Assembly: GCA_032716605.1 (NCBI GenBank) | Contig: CM064506.1 | Location: 15,635,779-15,699,778 of the forward strand | DNA length: 64,000 nt | DNA from: Paralithodes platypus | Taxonomy: Eukaryota > Arthropoda > Malacostraca > Decapoda > Lithodidae | Direction: 5' to 3' | Part shown: one piece after another, positions 33,836 through 46,200 of the stretch | How the letters are laid out: every line of letters starts with the position of its first letter | How positions within the stretch are numbered: position 1 is the stretch's first letter | Translations under genes and position numbers: made by a program | Notes under the pieces: model-generated | Database searches by the model: none | What the model was told of the DNA's origin: nothing | What the model saw: only the letters and a program-made list of their open reading frames with translations

Positions 33836-34275
33836 TTTCCCTCATCCTATGACTTAAATTGCTTCAAACTCCGTGTGTCCAGAAATTTTGGCTCGAAAAT
33901 TCCTTGATGTTGGCCCTGTCACTCTTTCAACTCTGGGGGAGGCACTCGTCACAGGCAGTTTTGTCTTTTGTCTCCCTCATCCACATAAAAAAAATCAGTT
34001 AGTCAACCAGTTGGTCACACACTTTTGTTTGTCCTATGTGTATGGAGGAGACAAAAGGGAGGCTGCCCTGTAACGAGTGTCTCCCCCAAAGTTAACTGGT
34101 TGACTAACTGATTTTTGTTTTGTATGTGGATGAGGGAGACAAAAGGTAAAACTGCCTGTGACGAGTACCTCCCCCAGAGTTGAAAGAGTGACAGGGCCAA
34201 AATCAAGGAATTTTAGAGCCAAAATGTCTGGACACACGGAGTTTGAAGCAATTTAAGTCATAGGATGAGGGAAAG
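33836..34275. repeat. Palindrome centre: inverted LINE 3' blocks around an 81-bp spacer
   Basis: 'TTGGCCCTGTCACTCTTTCA' (about 33911) and its complement (about 34180) form the inner arms, which end at 'AGTCAACCAGTT' (34001-34012) and 'AACTGGTTGACT' (34094-34105). The spacer contains a further partial inverse copy of the same block ('GGAGGAGACAAAAGGGAGGC'). Confidence 0.85.
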
Positions 34276-34279
34276 ATGA

Positions 34280-35330
34280 AGAACAGATTGACTGGGTGTA
34301 ACTGACTGTGTGTGTATAACTAACTGTGTCACTAACTGGCTGACTAACTGATTGACTGACTGGATGTAACTGACTGTGTTTATAACTAATTGCGTGACTA
34401 ACTGGCTGAGTAACTGATTGATTGACTGGGTGTAACTGACTGTATGATTATAACTAACTGTGACTAACTGATTGATTGACTGGGTGTAACTGACTGTGTT
34501 TATAACTAACTGTGTGACTGACTGGGTGTAACTGAATGTGTGTTTATAACTAACTGTGTGACTGACTGAGTGTAACAGGGGAGGTGTGGTGGAGTGGTCT
34601 TGCCACTGGCCTGGTAATCCACAGGTCCCGGGTTCAAATCCCGATGTATTAATGGGAAGATATTATTGGGATGGAATTTGTGCTGTACCTGGTATCAGTG
34701 CATTACCACAAGCCCACCGAAACGTCAATAAAATACCCTCATTGTTCCCTGATTAAATAGCACTGTATGAATATTCCCATATTCAAAATATGCTATAGGG
34801 GTGCAATGCCTGGTGAGTTATCTGCTCAACAGGTGGCGTTGTGTGTGTAAGTGTGAGAGTCCGAGTGTAGGGGTTGAGACAGTGAAGCACGGGAACGAGA
34901 TGGCTTCAGAGATGGGGTCGTTTCGGGCCATGAGTGAGCACCGTGCCTCATGTGAAGGCAAGATGGCAGGTGTTCGTTGTACTCTACGTGCTTCACATGT
35001 CTCACTCCCTAGACTGGAACAAGACCTCACGGGCTTCACTGTTCATTGTAAAGCGGTGAATGTTAAGGCTCTCAGCCTATGCCCGAGAGGAAGTAAGTTG
35101 GAATATAGAAAAAAAAAAAAAAAAAAAATGACTGTGTTTATAACTAACTATGTGTGAATAACTGGCTGACTGACTGGGTTTATAACTAACTGATTAATTG
35201 ACTGGGTGTAACTGACTGTTTATAACTGTGTGACTGATTGTAACTAACTGTGTATATAACTGTGACTAACTGATTGCTTGACTGAGTATAACTAACTGAT
35301 TGTATATAACTAAACATGTAACATAAGTTG
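34280..35330 (-). repeat. CAGT-derived satellite array (inner right), interrupted by a SINE
   Basis: Inverse-orientation phrases such as 'TGACTGGGTGTAACTGACTG' repeat on both sides of 34578-35127. This is the mirror of 33300-33835. Confidence 0.88.
34578..35127 (+). mobile_element. tRNA-derived SINE, about 550 bp, with poly(A) tail
   Basis: It starts GGGGAGGTG and has an A-box 'TGGTGGAGTGG' and a B-box 'GGTTCAAATCC' about 40 nt later. The body contains pieces such as 'AAGGCAAGATGGCAGG', and an A20 tract ends it at 35127. It interrupts the CAGT array of the right arm. A frame of 118 codons at 34801 crosses into the poly(A) and the array, so I do not call it coding. Confidence 0.8.
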
Positions 35331-36397
35331 TGACTGACTCACTATGCTGTATAACAAACGTGTGAGTATCTAGGGTGTATATTGTACTTATAAACTACAT
35401 ATCTGCGACAGATATATTATTAATTAGTAATATGCAATTGTTTTATTTAACATATGTGTATTGCTTGATAACAAAGACATAATACTGTAGATACGTAATC
35501 TACCTAAAATGCCCCAGAACGAGAAGCCCACCACAGAAGCCATGAACGAACACCACACAGAAACACCAAAGGAAAGGTCCACAGAACAGAAGGACCAGCT
35601 GACCGAGCCAGCCATTTCAGACAGCCCAAGCCCGCAGGGCTAAACAGCTCCAGGACACACCCATTTACCTTTTCTAAAACTGACCATTTTCCACACCTCA
35701 CGTACACTAACCCCCTCGTGTCCTACACTTCTAACTACAAAGATGATGAACAGGAATATACATTCATATTAAAAACACCCATGCCTGTCCCGACGTTGAG
35801 CCAATGCCAACACATCAGACAGCCATAATTATATCTATGTATGTTCTTGCATCCGAGAAGTAGATGTTATATATCTTAGAAGTTAAAACACCCACGCTGT
35901 CCCTAGACCTCGTATATCATTTTCCATGACGAGTATAGATATATGTAACCCGTGCCCAGTCGCCCCTTGCACTGTTCCTCTAGTAACTAAGTATTAATAT
36001 TAACATTCCCTAACATCTTGTCTTGCCAGACTAAGCTTCTGAAGACCCATCGCCCCATAAATCTATGTATGCAATCCTTAGGTTAAGTATTTTTATCCGC
36101 CATTGTGTTCACCTTTTTCCATTTACTTTCCACAATTGTCATACGTCTTCCCCTTGCCTCCTTCGTATCCACAGCCCACACTACGCCAATTTATTTCGTG
36201 TCTTACACCTCTTACCCCAACCAGAGATTGTATAAGATAACCTGGTTACCAGTATCTGTCATAAGTACCCCGAAACAATAACTAAGTACCCCTACGAACT
36301 GCCGCTGTGGGTGGTATTTATTTAATAGAAAAAGCAGTTCCCAGGGCCAACTAATAGTATCCATAACCCTCTGACTGATCACATAACTCTATCTTTT

Positions 36398-38199
36398 CTA
36401 TCTATCTATTGCCTGACGCCGTGATCCCCGAAGGGGTGGCCACGAACGAACCGCCCCCATGCACCTCTGTCCCCAGTCAGTCGACGCCCCTCCCCCCAAC
36501 CAGCACCGCCTTCGTTCATGTAGTTCCTCACTCCATCCTTCCACCTCATATTCGGTCTACCTCTCCCCCTCTGTCCCTCCACCTCGCTCTCGTACACCCT
36601 CTTAGTCATTCTCTCGCTTTCCATACGTTCATACCGAACCATCTCAATCCTTTTCACACTTTCAGCACATCTACCTCCACACCACACCTCCTTCTTACTT
36701 CCTCATTAGTCTGTCTATCCCTCCATGTACTCCGCACGCACTCCTTAAGTAATTCATTTCCACTGCTCTCACTCTGGTCTGAGTCTCAACCAAACGTCCA
36801 TGCTTCGCTTCCGTAAGTCAGTGGGATTACCACACTGTCATGCAACTTCTTCACTTCCATACTGACCACCCTATTCTTGTACTGCTTTAGCGTTCCTACA
36901 ACCTCTTCCCTGTTGTACCCTCTCCCGCACCTCTCATCCATAGTCCCATCTTTACTCAACACACTGCCCAGATACTAAAAGAGTTGACGATCTCCATAGC
37001 CTGACCGTTCAGCTTCACCACTCTGTGACCACCCCTTTCGAAGACCATAACCTTGCTCTTCCCCGTATTTACCTTCAAATTTTTTTCGCACACTGTTCCA
37101 AACTCACTTACCAGACCTGCAACTATCATTATCACTCATCAGAACTGTATCATCCGCAACAGCAGTATAGGTAGCTTCCACTCAATTCCCTCCCTTTCAG
37201 CGATACACCAACATCCACTGCTTTGATAGTATTCAACTCCATATATACAGTAAACAAAGGGGACATCACACACCCCTGTTTCAAACCAACATTCAGGAAG
37301 AACTCGCTCTGCTCACTCTCCACACGTACTGCCGCCTTTACACCCATACATGCTCTTCACTGCTTTCAGCAACTTGCCCTCTACTCCGTATATTCTAAGT
37401 ACTTTCCACAAACCTTCTCTATCCACTCTGTCATAGGCCTTCTCCAAGTCCATAAAGGCAACATACACCTTTTGTTTCTTCTCCAGATACTTCTCCACAA
37501 CACAATTCAGGGTAAAAATCTGATCTACACATCCTCTTCCTTCCTAAAACCTCCCTGCTCGTCGCCTATCATTCTCCGTTATCACTCTCACTCTCAATCA
37601 CTACCCTACTGTATACCTTCCCTACTACGCTAGAAGACATATTCCTCGTGGTTACCACACACTCCTCTTTCCCCTTTGCCCTTATATAGGGGGACTATTA
37701 TGCCAGTCTTCCAGTCATCGGGTGCACTCCCCTTCTCCCATGCTAGTTTGCACATTTTCCATACCCATTCGATCACTATCTCACCACCATACCTCAACAT
37801 TTCCCCACACACTCCATTACGTTCCTGGTGCTTTCCCCAACTTCACTCTTTTCATGGCTTCCCACACTTCTGACCTCCTGATCCCCACCTCCTCCTCCAC
37901 TACTTCTCTTCTTCTCCCTCCCATACCATATCCAGCTATGTTTGCTGGCTCTTCATTCCTTTCATTTAGCAACTCACTGAAGTACTCCCTCCATCTTTCG
38001 ACTCTCTCTTGCTTCTCGCCTTGCATTATCCCCTTCTTATCTTTCACACACTGTTCCCCTGCTACCTTCCCTAACTTTCTTGACTTCTTTCCAGAACAGT
38101 TTCTTACTCTCCCTCCATTTTACACTCAGATTCCTTCAAAAATTCCTCATCTACTCTTCTCTTACTTTCCTTCACTACTCTCTTCACCACCCTCTTACT
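36398..38199 (-). mobile_element. LINE, 1802 bp, with (GATA)n tail, inserted in the 5' LTR
   Basis: An 8-bp target duplication TATCTTTT flanks it (36390-36397, 38200-38207). The other LTR (near 44145) shows the uninterrupted site. Minus-strand coding blocks in order: 'ERVERWREYFSELLNER', 'WKTGIIVPLYKGKG', 'VYVAFMDLEKAYDRVDR' (motif A), 'GLKQGCVMSPLF' (motif B), an ADDTVLMSD block near 37140 (motif C), and the C-terminal 'EVEGQRGRGRPNMRWKDG'. Frameshifts separate the blocks and the endonuclease is missing, so it is a dead 5'-truncated copy. Confidence 0.88.
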
Positions 38200-39000
38200 T
38201 ATCTTTTCCAGACTCATATACCACCCCATAGTTGCATTCCCCGGTAGCATTTGGCTAACGTATTCTACTGCCTTTTCAAACTTCCATATCAATTGTAGCC
38301 TAATGCCACCCCCACGCCCAGGGACCTTAGGGGCAAAATTTCCCTGTAGCCCTTGAACTCTCCCCCCCCCCCCCTCTCATTAAGACACCCGCGCTTCTCG
38401 ACTCTTGTCCGACCTAGCCTCTCTCTCATACCTCTTGAAGATCCTTGAATTGTCCGTTACTAACGCTCTCCAACCTTTTATATATACTCCTATCCAGCCT
38501 ACCTTCACTTAGTAGGCCAGAACAACATTAGAACTTTACTAGCCCCTTGCATGCCATCTATTCTCTTACAACACATTCACAACCCTGCACCCAATGGTCG
38601 TCGGTGTGAGGCTAGCCGCCCCACCAGTAACTAACTTCTATTGTCATACTTCCAGATAAATGTGGCAGAGTTAGCAACCCAGTCTCCACCATATCCAGCA
38701 AACCCTACAATTAACAACCAGCCGAGTAAAACCAGCTAGCTAAGGCACCTTCGGTTTTGGTATTAAAGACACTCACATCTGTCTCATACACAGAGGGTTA
38801 TTACAAACACTGGTGATATGGCAAGCCCCTAGCCACAGCCGCCGGATGACTATATCAGAGAGAGGGCGCCCAGCTCCCCCTTTTTGCCCACCCGAGGAGG
38901 GAGACCCCCACCCCCGCGGAGGTATACCTGCCCCCTGTTTTGACTTTCGAGTCATTGCCAGGTAGCACAGGAATTCTTCCTATCAATGAACTAACCATGA

Positions 39001-39615
39001 ATGACTAACACCTTTACTAACCTCTATTACCTCACAATAAACCATTTACCTTTCTTGCATGCTCTGATCACTAAATTAGCACCTCAGCTATACCATAGAA
39101 TGAAGATTGAACAATCTAGAGAGACGCTCCTATCACAGCTGTCCCCATCTTCCTCGCAAAGTAGATCCAGTCTCTCTCCCCTAAATACGTCTAGTATAGC
39201 CAAAATAGTACCTCTTACTAAGGCTCAGTTATATGAAAATATAAAGGCTTCCTATCGCCCTGTGCCACAACAGTAAATACCATCTTACCTAGTCCCCATA
39301 TCTATTGAGAGCTCAATTAAGTCCATAAGACTCGAGATCCCTACTGTCTACAGGGTCCAGAACCGAGCCTATAAATCTAACTCCCGCCCCCAGTCAAATC
39401 AGTTGAAAGCTAGACACCAACCAGGGGTCACTACCCTGCAGTTAATTTCTAGCTCTGCCCTTGTGTTGTTCCGGAGTGAGATCCCAGAACCGGCAGACTC
39501 CGTGGCAGATTTGGATAGAAGGACCTGCCCACGTATTGAAGAACTTCACACATATGGCCCCCCTGGACGGCCGCGGAACCAGTCGTTAGCCCCCAACATC
39601 ATGGACGCAAGATAA
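39001..39615 (+). CDS. LTR-embedded reading frame in two halves separated by one TAA
   Basis: The ATG at 39001 opens 91 codons ('MTNTFTNLYYLTINHLPF', 'LAPQLYHRMKIEQSRETL', 'SYRPVPQQ') to a TAA at 39274-39276. The same frame then stays open for another 112 codons ('SIKSIRLEIPTVYRVQ', 'LDRRTCPRIEELHTYGPP', 'LAPNIMDAR') to a TAA at 39613. I see no match to a known family. The first half is Ser/Leu-rich and the second Arg/Pro-rich. Both halves recur in the other LTRs. Whether it is translated is unknown. An alternative is that it is simply conserved because the copies are young. Confidence 0.35.
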
Positions 39616-40056
39616 CCAGGACCAGACCCATCAGATACTACCCAAGATTCCCTTTAGCAGTACTACATATTACTGTGCTGTTTTAGATTCACTAATTAAT
39701 ATTTCTACGAAGTGGCTAAGACCTGGCCCAGTGTAATTCATACTTAACCATTTCATTTGGGACGTACTAAGCGATCAGTGCTCTTTAATTAACAGGCGAC
39801 CTTGACTCTCGTAATTACTTTATTCAGATATTAAAACTCTAGTGATATCTAACGTTCGCCCACTGATTTGCGTTCTATGTATTTCTGAGACAAGGATATA
39901 AAACTTAGATCAGTACCCCCTGAGGTAACTAGAATTCCCGTGCTCTAAAAATATGTGTGTCTAATCTAGTCTGTGAACTACTACTTGTGCACCAGAGCTA
40001 CCAGTAATAAATCTAACAGTGAATATGAATCTATAAGTAACATTGATGGTCTTCGG

Positions 40057-40064
40057 TATATAAA
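40057..40064 (+). promoter_or_regulatory. TATA box of the LTR promoter
   Basis: TATATAAA, about 290 bp before the LTR end. It is identical at 45996-46003 and, inverted, at 23002-23009 and 29343-29350. Confidence 0.65.
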
Positions 40065-40205
40065 CCTGTGAAATCAAAGCCAGTGATCAGAAGATTAATA
40101 CCTGAACGTTGGAAGTGGGAGACTAGGCTCCATCCAGATCCACTTATGCTAGTGTTGTTCAATTCTATTATATTGTCTTACACAAGTATTCTGCAGTGGT
40201 ATATC

Positions 40206-40211
40206 AATAAA
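40206..40211 (+). terminator. Polyadenylation signal in the LTR (R region)
   Basis: AATAAA about 145 bp after the TATA box, the usual spacing for an R region. The second copy is at 46145-46150. Confidence 0.6.
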
Positions 40212-40352
40212 CGTGATCATGTAACTTGCTACCATGTGTTTTTTTGTGTTCTCTATTCCTCATATCTTGTATTGTGCATGCAGCCTTATATACCCAGTCA
40301 ATTTAGAACTCACATTACCCAAGTTAAACCTGTAGAAAAACAGGGCATAACA

Positions 40353-40370
40353 TTGGCGGCAGCGGTGGTT
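40353..40370 (+). promoter_or_regulatory. Putative primer-binding site
   Basis: TTGGCGGCAGCGGTGG directly follows the LTR end; TGG at offset 1 fits pairing with a tRNA 3' CCA. Element I has TTGGCTGCAGTGGTGG here. The tRNA cannot be named from the sequence alone. Confidence 0.5.
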
Positions 40371-40422
40371 CTTGATTCGGATAAAAGGTTGCATTACACT
40401 GCAAGTTTGGAACAGTAGAAGC

Positions 40423-42177
40423 ATGGCAACATCGCAAAATCTTCAGCCATTCGCACACATTCCCAAGTATGATATAAACACTTATGATATCACCAGTTAC
40501 TTAGACATAATAAAGCCAGTGTACGATGTGGTACTTCATAATGACCACGAAAAAATCGCCTGGGCAATTTTGCATATTATACAGTTGGGAGAAGCCGTTT
40601 CCCAACTTGTTGATAAGCCTACCTTTCAAGAATTTGTTCACCAAATGGTGACACAGGATACGCCAGAGAGTACCTGGAACCAGTTTCGATCCTTCGTGAT
40701 CCGGACCTTAGATCCACTTTTGGGTTCCCCCGTCGCCCCCAAAATAATAAAAGTCGACGAGATCAAGTATGAAGGGGATATAAATGTGACCCTCATACAA
40801 CTCTACAGATACGTGAGGACCACGTATAGCTATGAAGATTACGACCAATAAAATGAACTCTTATTCACCGCTTTGTTAAACATCCTCCCACCCCACATCA
40901 CCGCCCATCTCGACCCGTATGGCTTATTCGAAGAACATATGCTCTCCATCAGAGAAGAATGCCTACGCAGTTCGATGAATCCCCTATCCAACCCTTCAGC
41001 CCCTATCCAAGACTCCGTGCACCCTTCCAAAATGACTTCCGGTGAAAGTCCAACCCCAGTGAACTTTTCCCCCACCAACCCTCCGCAGCCCCCCCAACAA
41101 GAGCCGTATTCTAGCTATGCCTACCTATGTAGGCCTACCACAACATATTTTCCACATGACCCCAGAAATGTTCAGCTATCCCCCCACCAACAAAATTTCC
41201 CTTGTGACAGTTTACCGACCTCTCCCCCCACCAACCCTCAGCAGCCCCCCCAACAAGAGCCGTATTCTAGCTATGCCTACCTATGTAGGCCTACCACAAC
41301 ATATTTTCCACATGACCCCAGAAATGTTCAGCTATCCCCCCACCAACAAAATTTCCCTTGTGACAGTTTTCCGTCGGTAGCTTGTGACAGTTTTCAGTCA
41401 GTAGCTCCCTTCCACCCCCACACAATTCACACCCCTAGAAAACTTCGAAACCCCACAATTGACTCGCCCTCTCATGTCAAACAAACTCACCAGTCCCAGA
41501 GAACCTCTAACCAGACCGAGACTGCCACCAAGAAAATTCCCCAAACTCGTCCTGTTAATGTCAAACAAACCCACCAACCCCAGATAACCGCTAACCAGAC
41601 CGTGACTGCCACCAAGAAAATTCCCAAAATTCGTCCTATTAACAACCCCAAATCTATACATCAGTCCTCTACCAATAACCCCTGTTCTACACCTAACTCT
41701 TCCCCCACCAACCCGCCGCAGTCCCCCCAACAAATCCTGTTTCCTAACTCGCTCACCTCTCACCACCCTGACCCTCCCACACGCGCCGTAAACCCTCCCC
41801 TCACGCGTGACGACCTAGGGACCCAACTATGTTCCCCCCCTTCCCCCAGAAATACTCAGCTATTCCCCCACCAACAAAATCTCCCTTGTGACAGTTTTCC
41901 GTCAGTAGCTCCCTTCCACCCCCCCACAATTCACACCCCTAATAAACTTCAAAACCCCACACTTGACTCACCCCCTCATGACAGACAAACCCACCAACCC
42001 CAGATAACCTCTAAGCAAACCGTCACTGCCACCGACACACCCCACCACTCTGATCCTCCCACACGCGCCGTTAATCCCCCCCTCACGCGTGACCCCCACC
42101 AAAGTGATTCCCCCCCCCCTCATGCGTACCGAACACCTGCTCACCAGTCGGTCCCCCACCATCATGAGCCCAGCTAA
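40423..42177 (+). pseudogene. Gag-like protein of element II (one internal TAA)
   Basis: Starts 'MATSQNLQPFAHIP'. The N-terminal 180 or so residues are folded-domain-like: 'EKIAWAILHIIQLGEAVSQL', 'FQEFVHQMVTQDTPESTWNQ', and a C-terminal capsid-like block ('YEGDINVTLIQLYRYVRTTY', then 'LLFTALLNILPPHITAHL'). The pattern of an acidic start, a hydrophobic helix and an 'LP..I' ending is typical of retrotransposon Gag. A TAA at 40849-40851 (codon 143) interrupts the frame, which continues without shift to 42177 through a Pro/Thr/Asn-rich tail with 'KQTHQPQIT' and 'PVNNPKS' repeats. No CCHC zinc knuckle is visible. A 156-bp in-frame duplication lies at about 41070-41370. Confidence 0.75.
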
Positions 42178-42738
42178 ACTATCAACCTCCCCCTCTTCAC
42201 CGCTACCCCACCCGCCCCAAATTCCCCCCCAAAGATCCCGCTCGACGAAATACCACTCCCATCCCAATCCAACCACAAAACTTTTTCCACCTTGGCTAAA
42301 CCCCAAAATACTCTCCCTCTCGCCCCAAACAACATAATCAACCTCTCAACTTCAACCACTCCTCGAAATCCCATCCATGTCTCTCCCGGAAATAAAATCA
42401 CTCTAAATTCAACCCCTCTCAAACCACAACCCTGCCTGCCCAGACCCCCCCCACCATCTCCCTATCAAATCCCCACACCCCAAACCTCCAAACCACCCGA
42501 TCATAGTAAACTCTCAACCTTCAGCCTTACTCACCCTTCCCCAAACCCCACTCACGACCACAACTCTCTACACAATTCAACCCCTCCCCAGCACCAACCT
42601 CTTCCGCAACAACAACCCCGACTCGACCTGCCCGTTTCATCATTAAAACCCCCCTATCACTACCCCCGACCGAAACCACTTAGACCCCCCCTCCAAAACT
42701 GGCCCCGGGCCAGCTCGCCCCCAGACCCACATTCCTAA
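42178..42738 (+). pseudogene. Pro-rich continuation of the Gag-like tail in shifted frames
   Basis: Two overlapping open frames (42089-42337 and 42292-42738) keep the same Pro/Ser/Thr/Asn-rich composition ('PPPPSPYQIPTPQTSKPP') and stop at 42736-42738. Because composition alone carries the signal I cannot prove the original frame. Element I has the equivalent stretch near 26440-27000 on the minus strand. Confidence 0.45.
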
Positions 42739-42999
42739 CGACAAGAACTAACGGTATATCCACCCCGCCCTTCCAAAGTGAAAGTGAACCACCACCCCCT
42801 ATTACCAGACCGTCACCCAGACTAACGGCGACCCTAAATACCCCCCCCCCCCCCCCCCTGATGATGATGAGGATATTATTGTACTAAATTGTTTCGAATG
42901 TTTTCAATTCCTAAGCGATTGGGCATGATTCTATACATTTACATGTTTTCCATATACTGTATATACTATTTTTTTTTTTTCCTTAGTCATACTACTTTT

Positions 43000-43195
43000 C
43001 TTGTTACCTACACTTTTCTGACTATCTTTTAAATTTGCTTTATACATTGTTAAACACTTTACCTCTTCTTAATTTCCTGTGTTCTTAAGTATCTGTCCTT
43101 TCTTAAATTTACATGTTTTCCATATACTGTATATATTATTTTTTTCCCTTAGTCATACTACTTTTCTTGTTAACCTACACTTTTCTGACTATACT
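43000..43195. repeat. About 168-bp tandem repeat in element II, two units
   Basis: 'CTACACTTTTCTGACTAT' occurs near 43007 and 43180. Element I has three units. Confidence 0.8.
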
Positions 43196-43237
43196 TCTTT
43201 TTACTTCACCCTTGAGGCTCGAGGACGAGCCTATAAT

Positions 43238-43251
43238 GAAGGAGAGGGAAG
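43238..43251 (+). promoter_or_regulatory. Polypurine tract
   Basis: GAAGGAGAGGGAAG ends exactly at the 3' LTR start (43252). The inverse occurs next to the 3' LTR of element I (25759-25772). This is the expected plus-strand primer position and confirms which LTR is 3'. Confidence 0.8.
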
Positions 43252-46200
43252 TAAAATGCCCCAGAACGAGAAGCCCACCACAGAAGCCATGAACGAACAC
43301 CACACAGAAACACCAAAGGAAAGGTCCACAGAACAGAAGGACCAGCTGACCGAGCCAGCCATTTCAGACAGCCCAAGCCCGCAGGGCTAAACAGCTCCAG
43401 GACACACCCATTTACCTTTTCTAAAACTGACCATTTTCCACACCTCACGTACACTAACCCCCTCGTGTCCTACACTTCTAACTACAAAGATGATGAACAG
43501 GAATATACATTCATATTAAAAACACCCATGCCTGTCCCGACGTTGAGCCAATGCCAACACATCAGACAGCCATAATTATATCTATGTATGTTCTTGCATC
43601 CGAGAAGTAGATGTTATATATCTTAGAAGTTAAAAACACCCACGCTGTCCCTAGACCTCGTATATCATTTTCCATGACGAGTATAGATATATGTAACCCG
43701 TGCCCAGTCGCCCCTTGCACTGTTCCTCTAGTAACTAAGTATTAATATTAACATTCCCTAACATCTTGTCTTGCCAGACTAAGCTTCTGAAGACCCATCG
43801 CCCCATAAATCTATGTATGCAATCCTTAGGTTAAGTATTTTTATCCGCCATTGTGTTCACCTTTTTCCATTTACTTTCCACAATTGTCATACGTCTTCCC
43901 CTTGCCTCCTTCGTATCCACAGCCCACACTACGCCAATTTATTTCGTGTCTTACACCTCTTACCCCAACCAGAGATTGTATAAGATAACCTGGTTACCAG
44001 TATCTGTCATAAGTACCCCGAAACAATAACTAAGTACCCCTACGAACTGCCGCTGTGGGTGGTATTTTATATTTAATAGAAAAAGCAGTTCCCAGGGCCA
44101 ACTAATAGTATCCATAACCCTCTGACTGATCACATAACTCTATCTTTTCCAGACTCATATACCACCCCATAGTTGCATTCCCCGGTAGCATTTGGCTAAC
44201 GTATTCTACTGCCTTTTCAAACTTCCATATCAATTGTAGCCTAATGCCACCCCCACGCCCAGGGACCTTAGGGGCAAAATTTCCCTGTAGCCCTTGAACT
44301 CTCCCCCCCCCCCTCTCATTAAGACACCCGCGCTTCTCGACTCTTGTCCGACCTAGCCTCTCTCTCATACCTCTTGAAGATCCTTGAATTGTCCGTTACT
44401 AACGCTCTCCAACCTTTTATATATACTCCTATCCAGCCTACCTTCACTTAGTAGGCCAGAACAACATTAGAACTTTACTAGCCCCTTGCATGCCATCTAT
44501 TCTCTTACAACACATTCACAACCCTGCACCCAATGGTCGTCGGTGTGAGGCTAGCCGCCCCGCCAGTAACTAACTTCTATTGTCATACTTCCAGATAAAT
44601 GTGGCAGAGTTAGCAACCCAGTCTCCACCATATCCAGCAAACCCTACAATTAACAACCAGCCGAGTAAAACCAGCTAGCTAAGGCACCTTCGGTTTTGGT
44701 ATTAAAGACACTCACATCTGTCTCATACACAGAGGGTTATTACAAACACTGGTGATATGGCAAGCCCCTAGCCACAGCCGCCGGATGACTATATCAGAGA
44801 GAGGGCGCCCAGCTCCCCCTTTTTGCCCACCCGAGGAGGGAGACCCCCCCCCCCGCGGAGGTATACCTGCCCCCTGTTTTGACTTTCGAGTCATTGCCAG
44901 GTAGCACAGGAATTCTTCCTATCAATGAACTAACCATGAATGACTAACACCTTTACTAACCTCTATTACCTCACAATAAACCATTTACCTTTCTTGCATG
45001 CTCTGATCACTAAATTAGCACCTCAGCTATACCATAGAATGAAGATTGAACAATCTAGAGAGACGCTCCTATCACAGCTGTCCCCATCCTCCTCGCAAAG
45101 TAGATCCAGTCTCTCTCCCCTAAATACGTCTAGTATAGCCAAAATAGTACCTCTTACTAAGGCTCAGTTATATGAAAATATAAAGGCTTCCTATCGCCCT
45201 GTGCCACAACAGTAAATACCATCTTACCTAGTCCCCATATCTATTGAGAGCTCAATTAAGTCCATAAGACTCGAGATCCCTACTGTCTACAGGGTCCAGA
45301 ACCGAGCCTATAAATCTAACTCCCGCCCCCAGTCAAATCAGTTGAAAGCTAGACACCAACCAGGGGTCACTACCCTGCAGTTAATTTCTAGCTCTGCCCT
45401 TGTGTTGTTCCGGAGTGAGATCCCAGAACCGGCAGACTCCGTGGCAGATTTGGATAGAAGGACCTGCCCACGTATTGAAGAACTTCACACATATGGCCCC
45501 CCTGGACGGCCGCGGAACCAGTCGTTAGCCCCCAACATCATGGACGCAAGATAACCAGGACCAGACCCATCAGATACTACCCAAGATTCCCTTTAGCAGT
45601 ACTACATATTACTGTGCTGTTTTAGATTCACTAATTAATATTTCTACGAAGTGGCTAAGACCTGGCCCAGTGTAATTCATACTTAACCATTTCATTTGGG
45701 ACGTACTAAGCGATCAGTGCTCTTTAATTAACAGGCGACCTTGACTCTCGTAATTACTTTATTCAGATATTAAAACTCTAGTGATATCTAACGTTCGCCC
45801 ACTGATTTGCGTTCTATGTATTTCTGAGACAAGGATATAAAACTTAGATCAGTACCCCCTGAGGTAACTAGAATTCCCGTGCTCTAAAAATACGTGTGTC
45901 TAATCTAGTCTGTGAACTACTACTTGTGCACCAGAGCTACCAGTAATAAATCTAACAGTGAATATGAATCTATAAGTAACATTGATGGTCTTCGGTATAT
46001 AAACCTGTGAAATCAAAGCCAGTGATCAGAAGATTAATACCTGAACGTTGGAAGTGGGAGACTAGGCTCCATCCAGATCCACTTATGCTAGTGTTGTTCA
46101 ATTCTATTATATTGTCTTACACAAGTATTCTGCAGTGGTATATCAATAAACGTGATCATGTAACTTGCTACCATGTGTTTCTTTGTGTTCTCTATTCCTC

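Larger units (their letters stand above)
35505..40352 (+). repeat. 5' LTR of element II (3038 bp net of a LINE and its duplication)
   Basis: Collinear with 43252-46291 except for the LINE at 36398-38199. The U3 end carries TATATAAA (40057-40064) and the R region carries AATAAA (40206-40211), placing transcription start and polyadenylation within the last 300 bp. The rest, about 2.7 kb, is an exceptionally long U3. Confidence 0.92.

Noticed and set aside
34801..35157. 118-codon frame
   Set aside because: It runs through the SINE body, its poly(A) tail (Lys run) and into the CAGT array, so it is not a gene.
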